DNA of 64,000 bases, taken from Auanema rhodensis (lineage: Eukaryota > Nematoda > Chromadorea > Rhabditida > Rhabditidae). The stretch is taken from NCBI GenBank assembly GCA_964057225.1, contig OZ059897.1, positions 4,216,001-4,280,000 of the forward strand, read 5' to 3'. A program made the translations under genes and the position numbers. Position 1 is the stretch's first letter; each line of letters begins with the position of its first letter. This document shows, in pieces, positions 52,904-64,000 of this stretch. The notes beneath the pieces were generated by a model. It was not told where the DNA came from and did not search any database. It saw only the letters and a program-made list of their open reading frames with translations.

Positions 52904-55009
52904 ATGATTTTTTCGTTGAAAAACATTGTCCATCGTATTCGTCTTGAAAAAAAGAATCTAAAAACATCTACTTTTTGTGAAATTATTCAGAAATTTTTCG
53001 GGAAAATTTTTGTCAAAATGTTTTTGGAAGCAATGTTGAGTGTACATGGGAACTCAACATACACTAATGCATTATTTTTCAAACGATCATAACTAATTTT
53101 TGTATGGAGCGTTTCTCAATGTAGTATAGTGCATTCGATGCGGATTTTTGAGCTGCGTTGATCTGTGTTATCAGATATGCGCTAGCTTAAAAATGCACCG
53201 AGTAATCAACTGATATAGGTTCACACTTATATCCTCGATTTTCACCCTGAAGAATTAATTTTTTCGTTGAATAACATTGTCCATCGTCTTTGCCTTGAGA
53301 AAAGAAATTTAAAAACTCCTACTTTTTGTGAAATTATTTAGAAATTTTTCGGGAAAATTTTTGTCACAATGTTTTTGGAAGCAATGTTGAGTGTACATGG
53401 GAACTCAGCATACACTAATGCATTATTTTTCAAACGATCATAACTAATTTTTAAATAGAGCGTTTCTTAATGTAGTATAGTGCATTCGATGCGGATTTTT
53501 GAGCTGCGTTGATCTGTGTTATCAGATTTGCGCTAGCTTAAAAATGCACCGAGTAATCAACTGATATATGTTCACACTTATATCCTCGATTTTCACCCTG
53601 AAGAAATGATTTTTTCGTTGAAAAACATTGTCCATCGTATTCGTCTTGAAAAAAAGAATCTAAAAACATCTACTTTTTGTGAAATTATTTAGAACTTTTT
53701 CGGGAAAATTTTTGTCACAATGTTTTTGGAAGCAATGTTGAGTGTACATGGGAACTCAGCATACACTAATGCATTATTTTTCAAACGATCATAACTAATT
53801 TTTAAATAGAGCGTTTCTCAATGTAGTATAGTGCATTCGATGCGGATTTTTGAGCTGCGTTGATCTGTGTTATCAGATTTGAGTTAGCTTAAAAATGCAC
53901 CGAGATATCAACTGATATATGTTCACACTTATATCCTCGATTTTCACCCTGAAGAAATGATTTTTTCGTTGAAAAACATTGTCCATCGTATTCGTCTTGA
54001 AAAAAAGAATCTAAAAACATCTACTTTTTGTGAAATTATTCAGAAATTTTTCGGGAAAATTTTTGTCAAAATGTTTTTGGAAGCAATGTTGAGTGTACAT
54101 GGGAACTCAGCATACACTAATGCATTATTTTTCAAACGATCATAACTAATTTTTGTATAGAGCGTTTCTCAATGTAGTATAGTGCATTCGATGCGGATTT
54201 TTAAGCTGCGTTGATCTGTGTTATCAGATTTGCGCTAGCTTAAAAATGCACCGAGTAATCAACTGATATAGGTTCACACTTATATCCTCGATTTTCACCC
54301 TGAAGAATTAATTTTTTCGTTGAATAACATTGTCCATCGTCTTTGCCTTGAAAAAAGAAATCTAAAAACTCCTACTTTTCGTGAAATTATTTAGAAATTT
54401 TTCGGGAAAATTTTTGTCACAATGTTTTTGGAAGCAATGTTGAGTGTACATGGGAACTCAGCATACACTAATGCATTATTTTTCAAACGATCATAACTAA
54501 TTTTTGTATAGAGCGTTTCTCAATGTAGTATAGTGCATTCGATGCGGATTTTTAAGCTGCGTCGATCTGTGTTATCAGATTTGAGTTAGCTTGAAAATGC
54601 ACCGAGATATTAACTGATATATGTTCACACTTATATCCTCGATTTTCACCCTGAAGAAATGATTTTTTCGTTGAAAAACATTGTCCATCGTATTCGTCTT
54701 GAAAAAAGGAATCTAAAAACATCTACTTTTTGTGAAATTATTTAGAAATTTTTCGGGAAAATTTTTGTCACAATGTTTTTGGAAGCAATGTTGAGTGTAC
54801 ATGGGAACTCAGCATACACTAATGCATTATTTTTCAAACGATCATAACTAATTTTTGTATAGAGCGTTTCTCAATGTAGTATAGTGCATTCGATGCGGAT
54901 TTTTAAGCTGCGTCGATCTGTGTTATCAGATTTGAGTTAGCTTAAAAATGCACCGAGATATCAACTGATATATGTTCACACTTATATCCTCGATTTTCAC
55001 CCTGAAGAA
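52904..55009 (+). repeat. 2106-bp six-monomer module, copy 1
   Basis: First of two tandem six-monomer modules inside the 16-mer. Its markers are atttttaaatagagcg near 53451 and 53802, agaactttttc near 53692, cttttcgtg near 54377 and gagatattaac near 54607. Copy 2 repeats each at +2106. I saw only one or two differences between the copies, such as agcttaaaaatg against agcttgaaaatg just before the next open-frame monomer. Confidence 0.88.
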
Positions 55010-57115
55010 ATGATTTTTTCGTTGAAAAACATTGTCCATCGTATTCGTCTTGAAAAAAAGAATCTAAAAACATCTACTTTTTGTGAAATTATTCAGAAAT
55101 TTTTCGGGAAAATTTTTGTCAAAATGTTTTTGGAAGCAATGTTGAGTGTACATGGGAACTCAACATACACTAATGCATTATTTTTCAAACGATCATAACT
55201 AATTTTTGTATGGAGCGTTTCTCAATGTAGTATAGTGCATTCGATGCGGATTTTTGAGCTGCGTTGATCTGTGTTATCAGATATGCGCTAGCTTAAAAAT
55301 GCACCGAGTAATCAACTGATATAGGTTCACACTTATATCCTCGATTTTCACCCTGAAGAATTAATTTTTTCGTTGAATAACATTGTCCATCGTCTTTGCC
55401 TTGAGAAAAGAAATTTAAAAACTCCTACTTTTTGTGAAATTATTTAGAAATTTTTCGGGAAAATTTTTGTCACAATGTTTTTGGAAGCAATGTTGAGTGT
55501 ACATGGGAACTCAGCATACACTAATGCATTATTTTTCAAACGATCATAACTAATTTTTAAATAGAGCGTTTCTTAATGTAGTATAGTGCATTCGATGCGG
55601 ATTTTTGAGCTGCGTTGATCTGTGTTATCAGATTTGCGCTAGCTTAAAAATGCACCGAGTAATCAACTGATATATGTTCACACTTATATCCTCGATTTTC
55701 ACCCTGAAGAAATGATTTTTTCGTTGAAAAACATTGTCCATCGTATTCGTCTTGAAAAAAAGAATCTAAAAACATCTACTTTTTGTGAAATTATTTAGAA
55801 CTTTTTCGGGAAAATTTTTGTCACAATGTTTTTGGAAGCAATGTTGAGTGTACATGGGAACTCAGCATACACTAATGCATTATTTTTCAAACGATCATAA
55901 CTAATTTTTAAATAGAGCGTTTCTCAATGTAGTATAGTGCATTCGATGCGGATTTTTGAGCTGCGTTGATCTGTGTTATCAGATTTGAGTTAGCTTAAAA
56001 ATGCACCGAGATATCAACTGATATATGTTCACACTTATATCCTCGATTTTCACCCTGAAGAAATGATTTTTTCGTTGAAAAACATTGTCCATCGTATTCG
56101 TCTTGAAAAAAAGAATCTAAAAACATCTACTTTTTGTGAAATTATTCAGAAATTTTTCGGGAAAATTTTTGTCAAAATGTTTTTGGAAGCAATGTTGAGT
56201 GTACATGGGAACTCAGCATACACTAATGCATTATTTTTCAAACGATCATAACTAATTTTTGTATAGAGCGTTTCTCAATGTAGTATAGTGCATTCGATGC
56301 GGATTTTTAAGCTGCGTTGATCTGTGTTATCAGATTTGCGCTAGCTTAAAAATGCACCGAGTAATCAACTGATATAGGTTCACACTTATATCCTCGATTT
56401 TCACCCTGAAGAATTAATTTTTTCGTTGAATAACATTGTCCATCGTCTTTGCCTTGAAAAAAGAAATCTAAAAACTCCTACTTTTCGTGAAATTATTTAG
56501 AAATTTTTCGGGAAAATTTTTGTCACAATGTTTTTGGAAGCAATGTTGAGTGTACATGGGAACTCAGCATACACTAATGCATTATTTTTCAAACGATCAT
56601 AACTAATTTTTGTATAGAGCGTTTCTCAATGTAGTATAGTGCATTCGATGCGGATTTTTAAGCTGCGTCGATCTGTGTTATCAGATTTGAGTTAGCTTGA
56701 AAATGCACCGAGATATTAACTGATATATGTTCACACTTATATCCTCGATTTTCACCCTGAAGAAATGATTTTTTCGTTGAAAAACATTGTCCATCGTATT
56801 CGTCTTGAAAAAAGGAATCTAAAAACATCTACTTTTTGTGAAATTATTTAGAAATTTTTCGGGAAAATTTTTGTCACAATGTTTTTGGAAGCAATGTTGA
56901 GTGTACATGGGAACTCAGCATACACTAATGCATTATTTTTCAAACGATCATAACTAATTTTTGTATAGAGCGTTTCTCAATGTAGTATAGTGCATTCGAT
57001 GCGGATTTTTAAGCTGCGTCGATCTGTGTTATCAGATTTGAGTTAGCTTGAAAATGCACCGAGATATCAACTGATATATGTTCACACTTATATCCTCGAT
57101 TTTCACCCTGAAGAA
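55010..57115 (+). repeat. 2106-bp six-monomer module, copy 2
   Basis: Second tandem copy of the six-monomer module, with cagatatgcgct near 55279, agaactttttc near 55798, cttttcgtg near 56483 and gagatattaac near 56713. It differs from copy 1 at its right end, where the last monomer carries agcttgaaaatg and leads into the Arg-17 open-frame monomer that opens the next unit. Confidence 0.88.
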
Positions 57116-59572
57116 ATGATTTTTTCGTTGAAAAACATTGTCCATCGTATTCGTCTTGAAAAAAGGAATCTAAAAACATCTACTTTTTGTGAAATTATTC
57201 AGAAATTTTTCGGGAAAATTTTTGTCAAAATGTTTTTGGAAGCAATGTTGAGTGTACATGGGAACTCAACATACACTAATGCATTATTTTTCAAACGATC
57301 ATAACTTATTTTTGTATGGAGCGTTTCTCAATGTAGTATAGTGCATTCGATGCGGATTTTTGAGCTGCGTTGATCTGTGTTATCAGATTTGCGCTAGCTT
57401 AAAAATGCACCGAGTAATCAACTGATATAGGTTCACACTTATATCCTCGATTTTCACCCTGAAGAATTAATTTTTTCGTTGAATAACATTGTCCATCGTC
57501 TTTGCCTTGAGAAAAGAAATTTAAAAACTCCTACTTTTTGTGAAATTATTTAGAAATTTTTCGGGAAAATTTTTGTCACAATGTTTTTGGAAGCAATGTT
57601 GAGTGTACATGGGAACTCAGCATACACTAATGCATTATTTTTCAAACGATCATAACTAATTTTTAAATAGAGCGTTTCTTAATGTAGTATAGTGCATTCG
57701 ATGCGGATTTTTGAGCTGCGTTGATCTGTGTTATCAGATTTGCGCTAGCTTAAAAATGCACCGAGTAATCAACTGATATATGTTCACACTTATATCCTCG
57801 ATTTTCACCCTGAAGAATTAATTTTTTCGTTGAATAACATTGTCCATCGTCTTTGCCTTGAGAAAAGAAATTTAAAAACTCCTACTTTTTGTGAAATTAT
57901 TTAGAAATTTTTCGGGAAAATTTTTGTCACAATGTTTTTGGAAGCAATGTTGAGTGTACATGGGAACTCAGCATACACTAATGCATTATTTTTCAAACGA
58001 TCATAACTAATTTTTGTATAGAGCGTTTCTCAATGTAGTATAGTGCATTCGATGCGGATTTTTAAGCTGCGTCGATCTGTGTTATCAGATTTGAGTTAGC
58101 TTGAAAATGCACCGAGATATCAACTGATATATGTTCACACTTATATCCTCGATTTTCACCCTGAAGAAATGATTTTTTCGTTGAAAAACATTGTCCATCG
58201 TATTCGTCTTGAAAAAAGGAATCTAAAAACATCTACTTTTTGTGAAATTATTTAGAAATTTTTCGGGAAAATTTTTGTCACAATGTTTTTGGAAGCAATG
58301 TTGAGTGTACATGGGAACTCAGCATACACTAATGCATTATTTTTCAAACGATCATAACTAATTTTTGTATAGAGCGTTTCTCAATGTAGTATAGTGCATT
58401 CGATGCGGATTTTTAAGCTGCGTCGATCTGTGTTATCAGATTTGAGTTAGCTTAAAAATGCACCGAGATATCAACTGATATATGTTCACACTTATATCCT
58501 CGATTTTCACCCTGAAGAAATGATTTTTTCGTTGAAAAACATTGTCCATCGTATTCGTCTTGAAAAAAAGAATCTAAAAACATCTACTTTTTGTGAAATT
58601 ATTCAGAAATTTTTCGGGAAAATTTTTGTCAAAATGTTTTTGGAAGCAATGTTGAGTGTACATGGGAACTCAACATACACTAATGCATTATTTTTCAAAC
58701 GATCATAACTAATTTTTGTATGGAGCGTTTCTCAATGTAGTATAGTGCATTCGATGCGGATTTTTAAGCTGCGTTGATCTGTGTTATCAGATTTGCGCTA
58801 GCTTAAAAATGCACCGAGTAATCAACTGATATAGGTTCACACTTATATCCTCGATTTTCACCCTGAAGAATTAATTTTTTCGTTGAATAACATTGTCCAT
58901 CGTCTTTGCCTTGAAAAAAGAAATCTAAAAACTCCTACTTTTCGTGAAATTATTTAGAAATTTTTCGGGAAAATTTTTGTCACAATGTTTTTGGAAGCAA
59001 TGTTGAGTGTACATGGGAACTCAACATACACTAATGCATTATTTTTCAAACGATCATAACTAATTTTTGTATGGAGCGTTTCTCAATGTAGTATAGTGCA
59101 TTCGATGCGGATTTTTAAGCTGCGTCGATCTGTGTTATCAGATTTGAGTTAGCTTGAAAATGCACCGAGATATCAACTGATATATGTTCACACTTATATC
59201 CTCGATTTTCACCCTGAAGAAATGATTTTTTCGTTGAAAAACATTGTCCATCGTATTCGTCTTGAAAAAAGGAATCTAAAAACATCTACTTTTTGTGAAA
59301 TTATTTAGAAATTTTTCGGGAAAATTTTTGTCACAATGTTTTTGGAAGCAATGTTGAGTGTACATGGGAACTCAGCATACACTAATGCATTATTTTTCAA
59401 ACGATCATAACTAATTTTTGTATAGAGCGTTTCTCAATGTAGTATAGTGCATTCGATGCGGATTTTTAAGCTGCGTCGATCTGTGTTATCAGATTTGAGT
59501 TAGCTTAAAAATGCACCGAGATATCAACTGATATATGTTCACACTTATATCCTCGATTTTCACCCTGAAGAA

Positions 59573-60976
59573 ATGATTTTTTCGTTGAAAAACATTGTCC
59601 ATCGTATTCGTCTTGAAAAAAAGAATCTAAAAACATCTACTTTTTGTGAAATTATTCAGAAATTTTTCGGGAAAATTTTTGTCAAAATGTTTTTGGAAGC
59701 AATGTTGAGTGTACATGGGAACTCAACATACACTAATGCATTATTTTTCAAACGATCATAACTAATTTTTGTATGGAGCGTTTCTCAATGTAGTATAGTG
59801 CATTCGATGCGGATTTTTGAGCTGCGTTGATCTGTGTTATCAGATATGCGCTAGCTTAAAAATGCACCGAGTAATCAACTGATATAGGTTCACACTTATA
59901 TCCTCGATTTTCACCCTGAAGAATTAATTTTTTCGTTGAATAACATTGTCCATCGTCTTTGCCTTGAGAAAAGAAATTTAAAAACTCCTACTTTTTGTGA
60001 AATTATTTAGAAATTTTTCGGGAAAATTTTTGTCACAATGTTTTTGGAAGCAATGTTGAGTGTACATGGGAACTCAGCATACACTAATGCATTATTTTTC
60101 AAACGATCATAACTAATTTTTAAATAGAGCGTTTCTTAATGTAGTATAGTGCATTCGATGCGGATTTTTGAGCTGCGTTGATCTGTGTTATCAGATTTGC
60201 GCTAGCTTAAAAATGCACCGAGTAATCAACTGATATATGTTCACACTTATATCCTCGATTTTCACCCTGAAGAAATGATTTTTTCGTTGAAAAACATTGT
60301 CCATCGTATTCGTCTTGAAAAAAAGAATCTAAAAACATCTACTTTTTGTGAAATTATTTAGAACTTTTTCGGGAAAATTTTTGTCACAATGTTTTTGGAA
60401 GCAATGTTGAGTGTACATGGGAACTCAGCATACACTAATGCATTATTTTTCAAACGATCATAACTAATTTTTAAATAGAGCGTTTCTCAATGTAGTATAG
60501 TGCATTCGATGCGGATTTTTGAGCTGCGTTGATCTGTGTTATCAGATTTGAGTTAGCTTAAAAATGCACCGAGATATCAACTGATATATGTTCACACTTA
60601 TATCCTCGATTTTCACCCTGAAGAAATGATTTTTTCGTTGAAAAACATTGTCCATCGTATTCGTCTTGAAAAAAAGAATCTAAAAACATCTACTTTTTGT
60701 GAAATTATTCAGAAATTTTTCGGGAAAATTTTTGTCAAAATGTTTTTGGAAGCAATGTTGAGTGTACATGGGAACTCAGCATACACTAATGCATTATTTT
60801 TCAAACGATCATAACTAATTTTTGTATAGAGCGTTTCTCAATGTAGTATAGTGCATTCGATGCGGATTTTTAAGCTGCGTCGATCTGTGTTATCAGATTT
60901 GAGTTAGCTTAAAAATGCACCGAGATATCAACTGATATATGTTCACACTTATATCCTCGATTTTCACCCTGAAGAA
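59573..60976 (+). repeat. 1404-bp four-monomer module, copy 1
   Basis: Order is open-frame monomer, cagatatgcgct monomer, agaactttttc monomer (near 60361) and open-frame monomer with ctcagcatac (60626). Copy 2 follows directly. The last monomer changes type near 60860: up to there it reads like the corresponding monomer of other units, and beyond it continues as gcgtcgatc/gagtt in place of gcgttgatc/gcgct. That is the expected footprint of an in-register unequal exchange. Confidence 0.87.
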
Positions 60977-62380
60977 ATGATTTTTTCGTTGAAAAACATT
61001 GTCCATCGTATTCGTCTTGAAAAAAAGAATCTAAAAACATCTACTTTTTGTGAAATTATTCAGAAATTTTTCGGGAAAATTTTTGTCAAAATGTTTTTGG
61101 AAGCAATGTTGAGTGTACATGGGAACTCAACATACACTAATGCATTATTTTTCAAACGATCATAACTAATTTTTGTATGGAGCGTTTCTCAATGTAGTAT
61201 AGTGCATTCGATGCGGATTTTTGAGCTGCGTTGATCTGTGTTATCAGATATGCGCTAGCTTAAAAATGCACCGAGTAATCAACTGATATAGGTTCACACT
61301 TATATCCTCGATTTTCACCCTGAAGAATTAATTTTTTCGTTGAATAACATTGTCCATCGTCTTTGCCTTGAGAAAAGAAATTTAAAAACTCCTACTTTTT
61401 GTGAAATTATTTAGAAATTTTTCGGGAAAATTTTTGTCACAATGTTTTTGGAAGCAATGTTGAGTGTACATGGGAACTCAGCATACACTAATGCATTATT
61501 TTTCAAACGATCATAACTAATTTTTAAATAGAGCGTTTCTTAATGTAGTATAGTGCATTCGATGCGGATTTTTGAGCTGCGTTGATCTGTGTTATCAGAT
61601 TTGCGCTAGCTTAAAAATGCACCGAGTAATCAACTGATATATGTTCACACTTATATCCTCGATTTTCACCCTGAAGAAATGATTTTTTCGTTGAAAAACA
61701 TTGTCCATCGTATTCGTCTTGAAAAAAAGAATCTAAAAACATCTACTTTTTGTGAAATTATTTAGAACTTTTTCGGGAAAATTTTTGTCACAATGTTTTT
61801 GGAAGCAATGTTGAGTGTACATGGGAACTCAGCATACACTAATGCATTATTTTTCAAACGATCATAACTAATTTTTAAATAGAGCGTTTCTCAATGTAGT
61901 ATAGTGCATTCGATGCGGATTTTTGAGCTGCGTTGATCTGTGTTATCAGATTTGAGTTAGCTTAAAAATGCACCGAGATATCAACTGATATATGTTCACA
62001 CTTATATCCTCGATTTTCACCCTGAAGAAATGATTTTTTCGTTGAAAAACATTGTCCATCGTATTCGTCTTGAAAAAAAGAATCTAAAAACATCTACTTT
62101 TTGTGAAATTATTCAGAAATTTTTCGGGAAAATTTTTGTCAAAATGTTTTTGGAAGCAATGTTGAGTGTACATGGGAACTCAGCATACACTAATGCATTA
62201 TTTTTCAAACGATCATAACTAATTTTTGTATAGAGCGTTTCTCAATGTAGTATAGTGCATTCGATGCGGATTTTTAAGCTGCGTTGATCTGTGTTATCAG
62301 ATTTGCGCTAGCTTAAAAATGCACCGAGTAATCAACTGATATAGGTTCACACTTATATCCTCGATTTTCACCCTGAAGAA
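60977..62380 (+). repeat. 1404-bp four-monomer module, copy 2
   Basis: Tandem duplicate of 59573-60976 with the same markers: cagatatgcgct near 61246, agaactttttc near 61765 and the ctcagcatac open-frame monomer at 62030. Here the module continues normally into gcgttgatc/gcgct and the cttttcgtg monomer. This duplication is why the unit has 17 monomers and why 58520-63082 has 13 monomers where 48341-51499 has nine. Confidence 0.87.
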
Positions 62381-63082
62381 TTAATTTTTTCGTTGAATAA
62401 CATTGTCCATCGTCTTTGCCTTGAAAAAAGAAATCTAAAAACTCCTACTTTTCGTGAAATTATTTAGAAATTTTTCGGGAAAATTTTTGTCACAATGTTT
62501 TTGGAAGCAATGTTGAGTGTACATGGGAACTCAGCATACACTAATGCATTATTTTTCAAACGATCATAACTAATTTTTGTATAGAGCGTTTCTCAATGTA
62601 GTATAGTGCATTCGATGCGGATTTTTAAGCTGCGTCGATCTGTGTTATCAGATTTGGGTTAGCTTGAAAATGCACCGAGATATTAACTGATATATGTTCA
62701 CACTTATATCCTCGATTTTCACCCTGAAGAAATGATTTTTTCGTTGAAAAACATTGTCCATCGTATTCGTCTTGAAAAAAGGAATCTAAAAACATCTACT
62801 TTTTGTGAAATTATTTAGAAATTTTTCGGGAAAATTTTTGTCACAATGTTTTTGGAAGCAATGTTGAGTGTACATGGGAACTCAGCATACACTAATGCAT
62901 TATTTTTCAAACGATCATAACTAATTTTTGTATAGAGCGTTTCTCAATGTAGTATAGTGCATTCGATGCGGATTTTTAAGCTGCGTCGATCTGTGTTATC
63001 AGATTTGAGTTAGCTTGAAAATGCACCGAGATATCAACTGATATATGTTCACACTTATATCCTCGATTTTCACCCTGAAGAA

Positions 63083-64000
63083 ATGATTTTTTCGTTGAAA
63101 AACATTGTCCATCGTATTCGTCTTGAAAAAAGGAATCTAAAAACATCTACTTTTTGTGAAATTATTCAGAAATTTTTCGGGAAAATTTTTGTCAAAATGT
63201 TTTTGGAAGCAATGTTGAGTGTACATGGGAACTCAACATACACTAATGCATTATTTTTCAAACGATCATAACTAATTTTTGTATGGAGCGTTTCTCAATG
63301 TAGTATAGTGCATTCGATGCGGATTTTTGAGCTGCGTTGATCTGTGTTATCAGATTTGCGCTAGCTTAAAAATGCACCGAGTAATCAACTGATATAGGTT
63401 CACACTTATATCCTCGATTTTCACCCTGAAGAATTAATTTTTTCGTTGAATAACATTGTCCATCGTCTTTGCCTTGAGAAAAGAAATTTAAAAACTCCTA
63501 CTTTTTGTGAAATTATTTAGAAATTTTTCGGGAAAATTTTTGTCACAATGTTTTTGGAAGCAATGTTGAGTGTACATGGGAACTCAGCATACACTAATGC
63601 ATTATTTTTCAAACGATCATAACTAATTTTTAAATAGAGCGTTTCTTAATGTAGTATAGTGCATTCGATGCGGATTTTTGAGCTGCGTTGATCTGTGTTA
63701 TCAGATTTGCGCTAGCTTAAAAATGCACCGAGTAATCAACTGATATATGTTCACACTTATATCCTCGATTTTCACCCTGAAGAATTAATTTTTTCGTTGA
63801 ATAACATTGTCCATCGTCTTTGCCTTGAGAAAAGAAATTTAAAAACTCCTACTTTTTGTGAAATTATTTAGAAATTTTTCGGGAAAATTTTTGTCACAAT
63901 GTTTTTGGAAGCAATGTTGAGTGTACATGGGAACTCAGCATACACTAATGCATTATTTTTCAAACGATCATAACTAATTTTTGTATAGAGCGTTTCTCAA
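63083..64000 (+). repeat. Start of a third higher-order repeat unit (cut by window end)
   Basis: It begins with the Arg-17 open-frame monomer, followed by the same two gagaaaagaaattt monomers (near 63476 and 63828) that lead the units at 51500 and 57116. The window ends 918 bp into it, so the unit's length and composition are unknown. Confidence 0.88.

Larger units (their letters stand above)
51500..57115 (+). repeat. 16-monomer higher-order repeat unit (5616 bp)
   Basis: The unit begins with an open-frame monomer distinguished by aaaaaagg (Arg at codon 17). It contains a four-monomer lead (51500-52903, with two gagaaaagaaattt monomers) followed by two copies of a 2106-bp six-monomer module. 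Module order is open-frame monomer, cagatatgcgct monomer, agaactttttc monomer, open-frame monomer with ctcagcatac, cttttcgtg monomer, and gagatattaac monomer (54607 and 56713). The next unit starts at 57116, exactly 16 x 351 away. Confidence 0.9.
57116..63082 (+). repeat. 17-monomer higher-order repeat unit (5967 bp)
   Basis: The unit starts with the same Arg-17 monomer and the same four-monomer lead as the 16-mer (57116-58519). It then differs: an open-frame monomer, a cttttcgtg monomer and an agcttgaaaatg monomer (58520-59572), two tandem copies of a four-monomer module (59573-62380), then cttttcgtg and gagatattaac monomers. The next Arg-17 monomer is at 63083, 17 x 351 away. Private changes include cataacttattt near 57300 and gatttgggtt near 62656. 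Confidence 0.9.
1..64000 (+). repeat. 351-bp satellite DNA array (entire window)
   Basis: The window consists only of head-to-tail copies of one monomer, all in the same orientation, about 182 copies. The period shows in the recurrence of the landmark tcgggaaaat (1, 351, 701, 1052 and so on) and in marked monomers spaced by exact multiples of 351. From 958 to 63083 the distance is 62125 bp, which is 177 x 351 minus 2. Both ends of the window lie inside monomers, so the array continues beyond it. A hand-counted monomer is 32.5% G+C. Monomer variants are arranged in multi-monomer units (higher-order repeats) that change along the window. In eukaryotes such arrays typically form centromeric or pericentromeric heterochromatin; that location is inference. 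351 bp is close to twice a common nucleosome repeat length. I do not recognise the family and cannot name the species. Confidence 0.98.

Noticed and set aside
1-64000. CRISPR array or other prokaryotic repeat
   Set aside because: The repeats are 351 bp with no unique spacers, no cas genes and no bacterial genes. The pattern is that of a eukaryotic satellite.
1-64000. Transposable element or transposon-derived satellite
   Set aside because: No terminal repeats, target-site duplications, polymerase or transposase coding sequence is visible, and all monomers are direct and contiguous. An ancient transposon origin of the monomer cannot be excluded from this sequence alone.
1-64000. rDNA, histone, tRNA or 5S gene cluster
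   Set aside because: The monomer holds no A-box/B-box pair in tRNA context, no 5S-like or rRNA-like stretch and no histone coding sequence. The longest frame is 62-79 codons and is explained by the repeat itself.
1-64000. Internal half-monomer (about 175 bp) repeat
   Set aside because: I compared the two halves of the monomer by eye and saw no consistent similarity beyond AT-rich runs, so the basic unit is taken as 351 bp.

Overview
The whole window is one uninterrupted, single-orientation tandem array of a satellite DNA with a monomer of 351 bp, about 182 monomers in 64 kb. I see no unique sequence, no recognisable protein gene, no RNA gene, no transposon and no array edge at either end. 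The first monomer I counted by hand is 32.5% G+C (55 C, 59 G) and has 11 CpG where about 9.3 are expected, so CpG is not depleted.

Organism: a long AT-rich satellite with higher-order structure points to a eukaryote, and to constitutive (pericentromeric or centromeric) heterochromatin. Monomers of roughly 300-370 bp and undepleted CpG suit an invertebrate, perhaps an insect, but no part of the sequence identifies a species. I do not recognise the family.

Monomer variants: a limited set of diagnostic sites sorts monomers into two main haplotype blocks. One combines gcgct, gagtaatc, gaattaat and ctttgcc; the other combines gagtt, gagatatc, gaaatgat and attcgtc. Many monomers are chimeras of the two. 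The spacing between marked monomers is almost always an exact multiple of 351, with only four net 1-bp indels between 958 and 63083.

Layout: 1-700, two identical 350-bp monomers. 701-4911, six copies of a 702-bp dimer. 4912-7286, mixed monomers. 7287-11038, a second and different 702-bp dimer family. 10081-13590, two tandem copies of a 1755-bp pentamer. 13591-35621, a mosaic with long-range duplications (offsets 4211, 5615 and about 14039 bp) and a 2106-bp hexamer. 35622-43149, units of three or four monomers. 43150-45378, a 1053-bp trimer of chimeric monomers. 46937-64000, nested higher-order repeats, with 16-mer (5616 bp) and 17-mer (5967 bp) units built from 4-mer and 6-mer modules.

Function: nothing supports a protein-coding system. 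A 62-codon open frame recurs 32 times but looks fortuitous. The most functional-looking elements are structural. Each monomer carries a 51-bp composite inverted repeat and a second AT-rich dyad, which would suit a heterochromatin or centromere role; that role is inferred, not shown.
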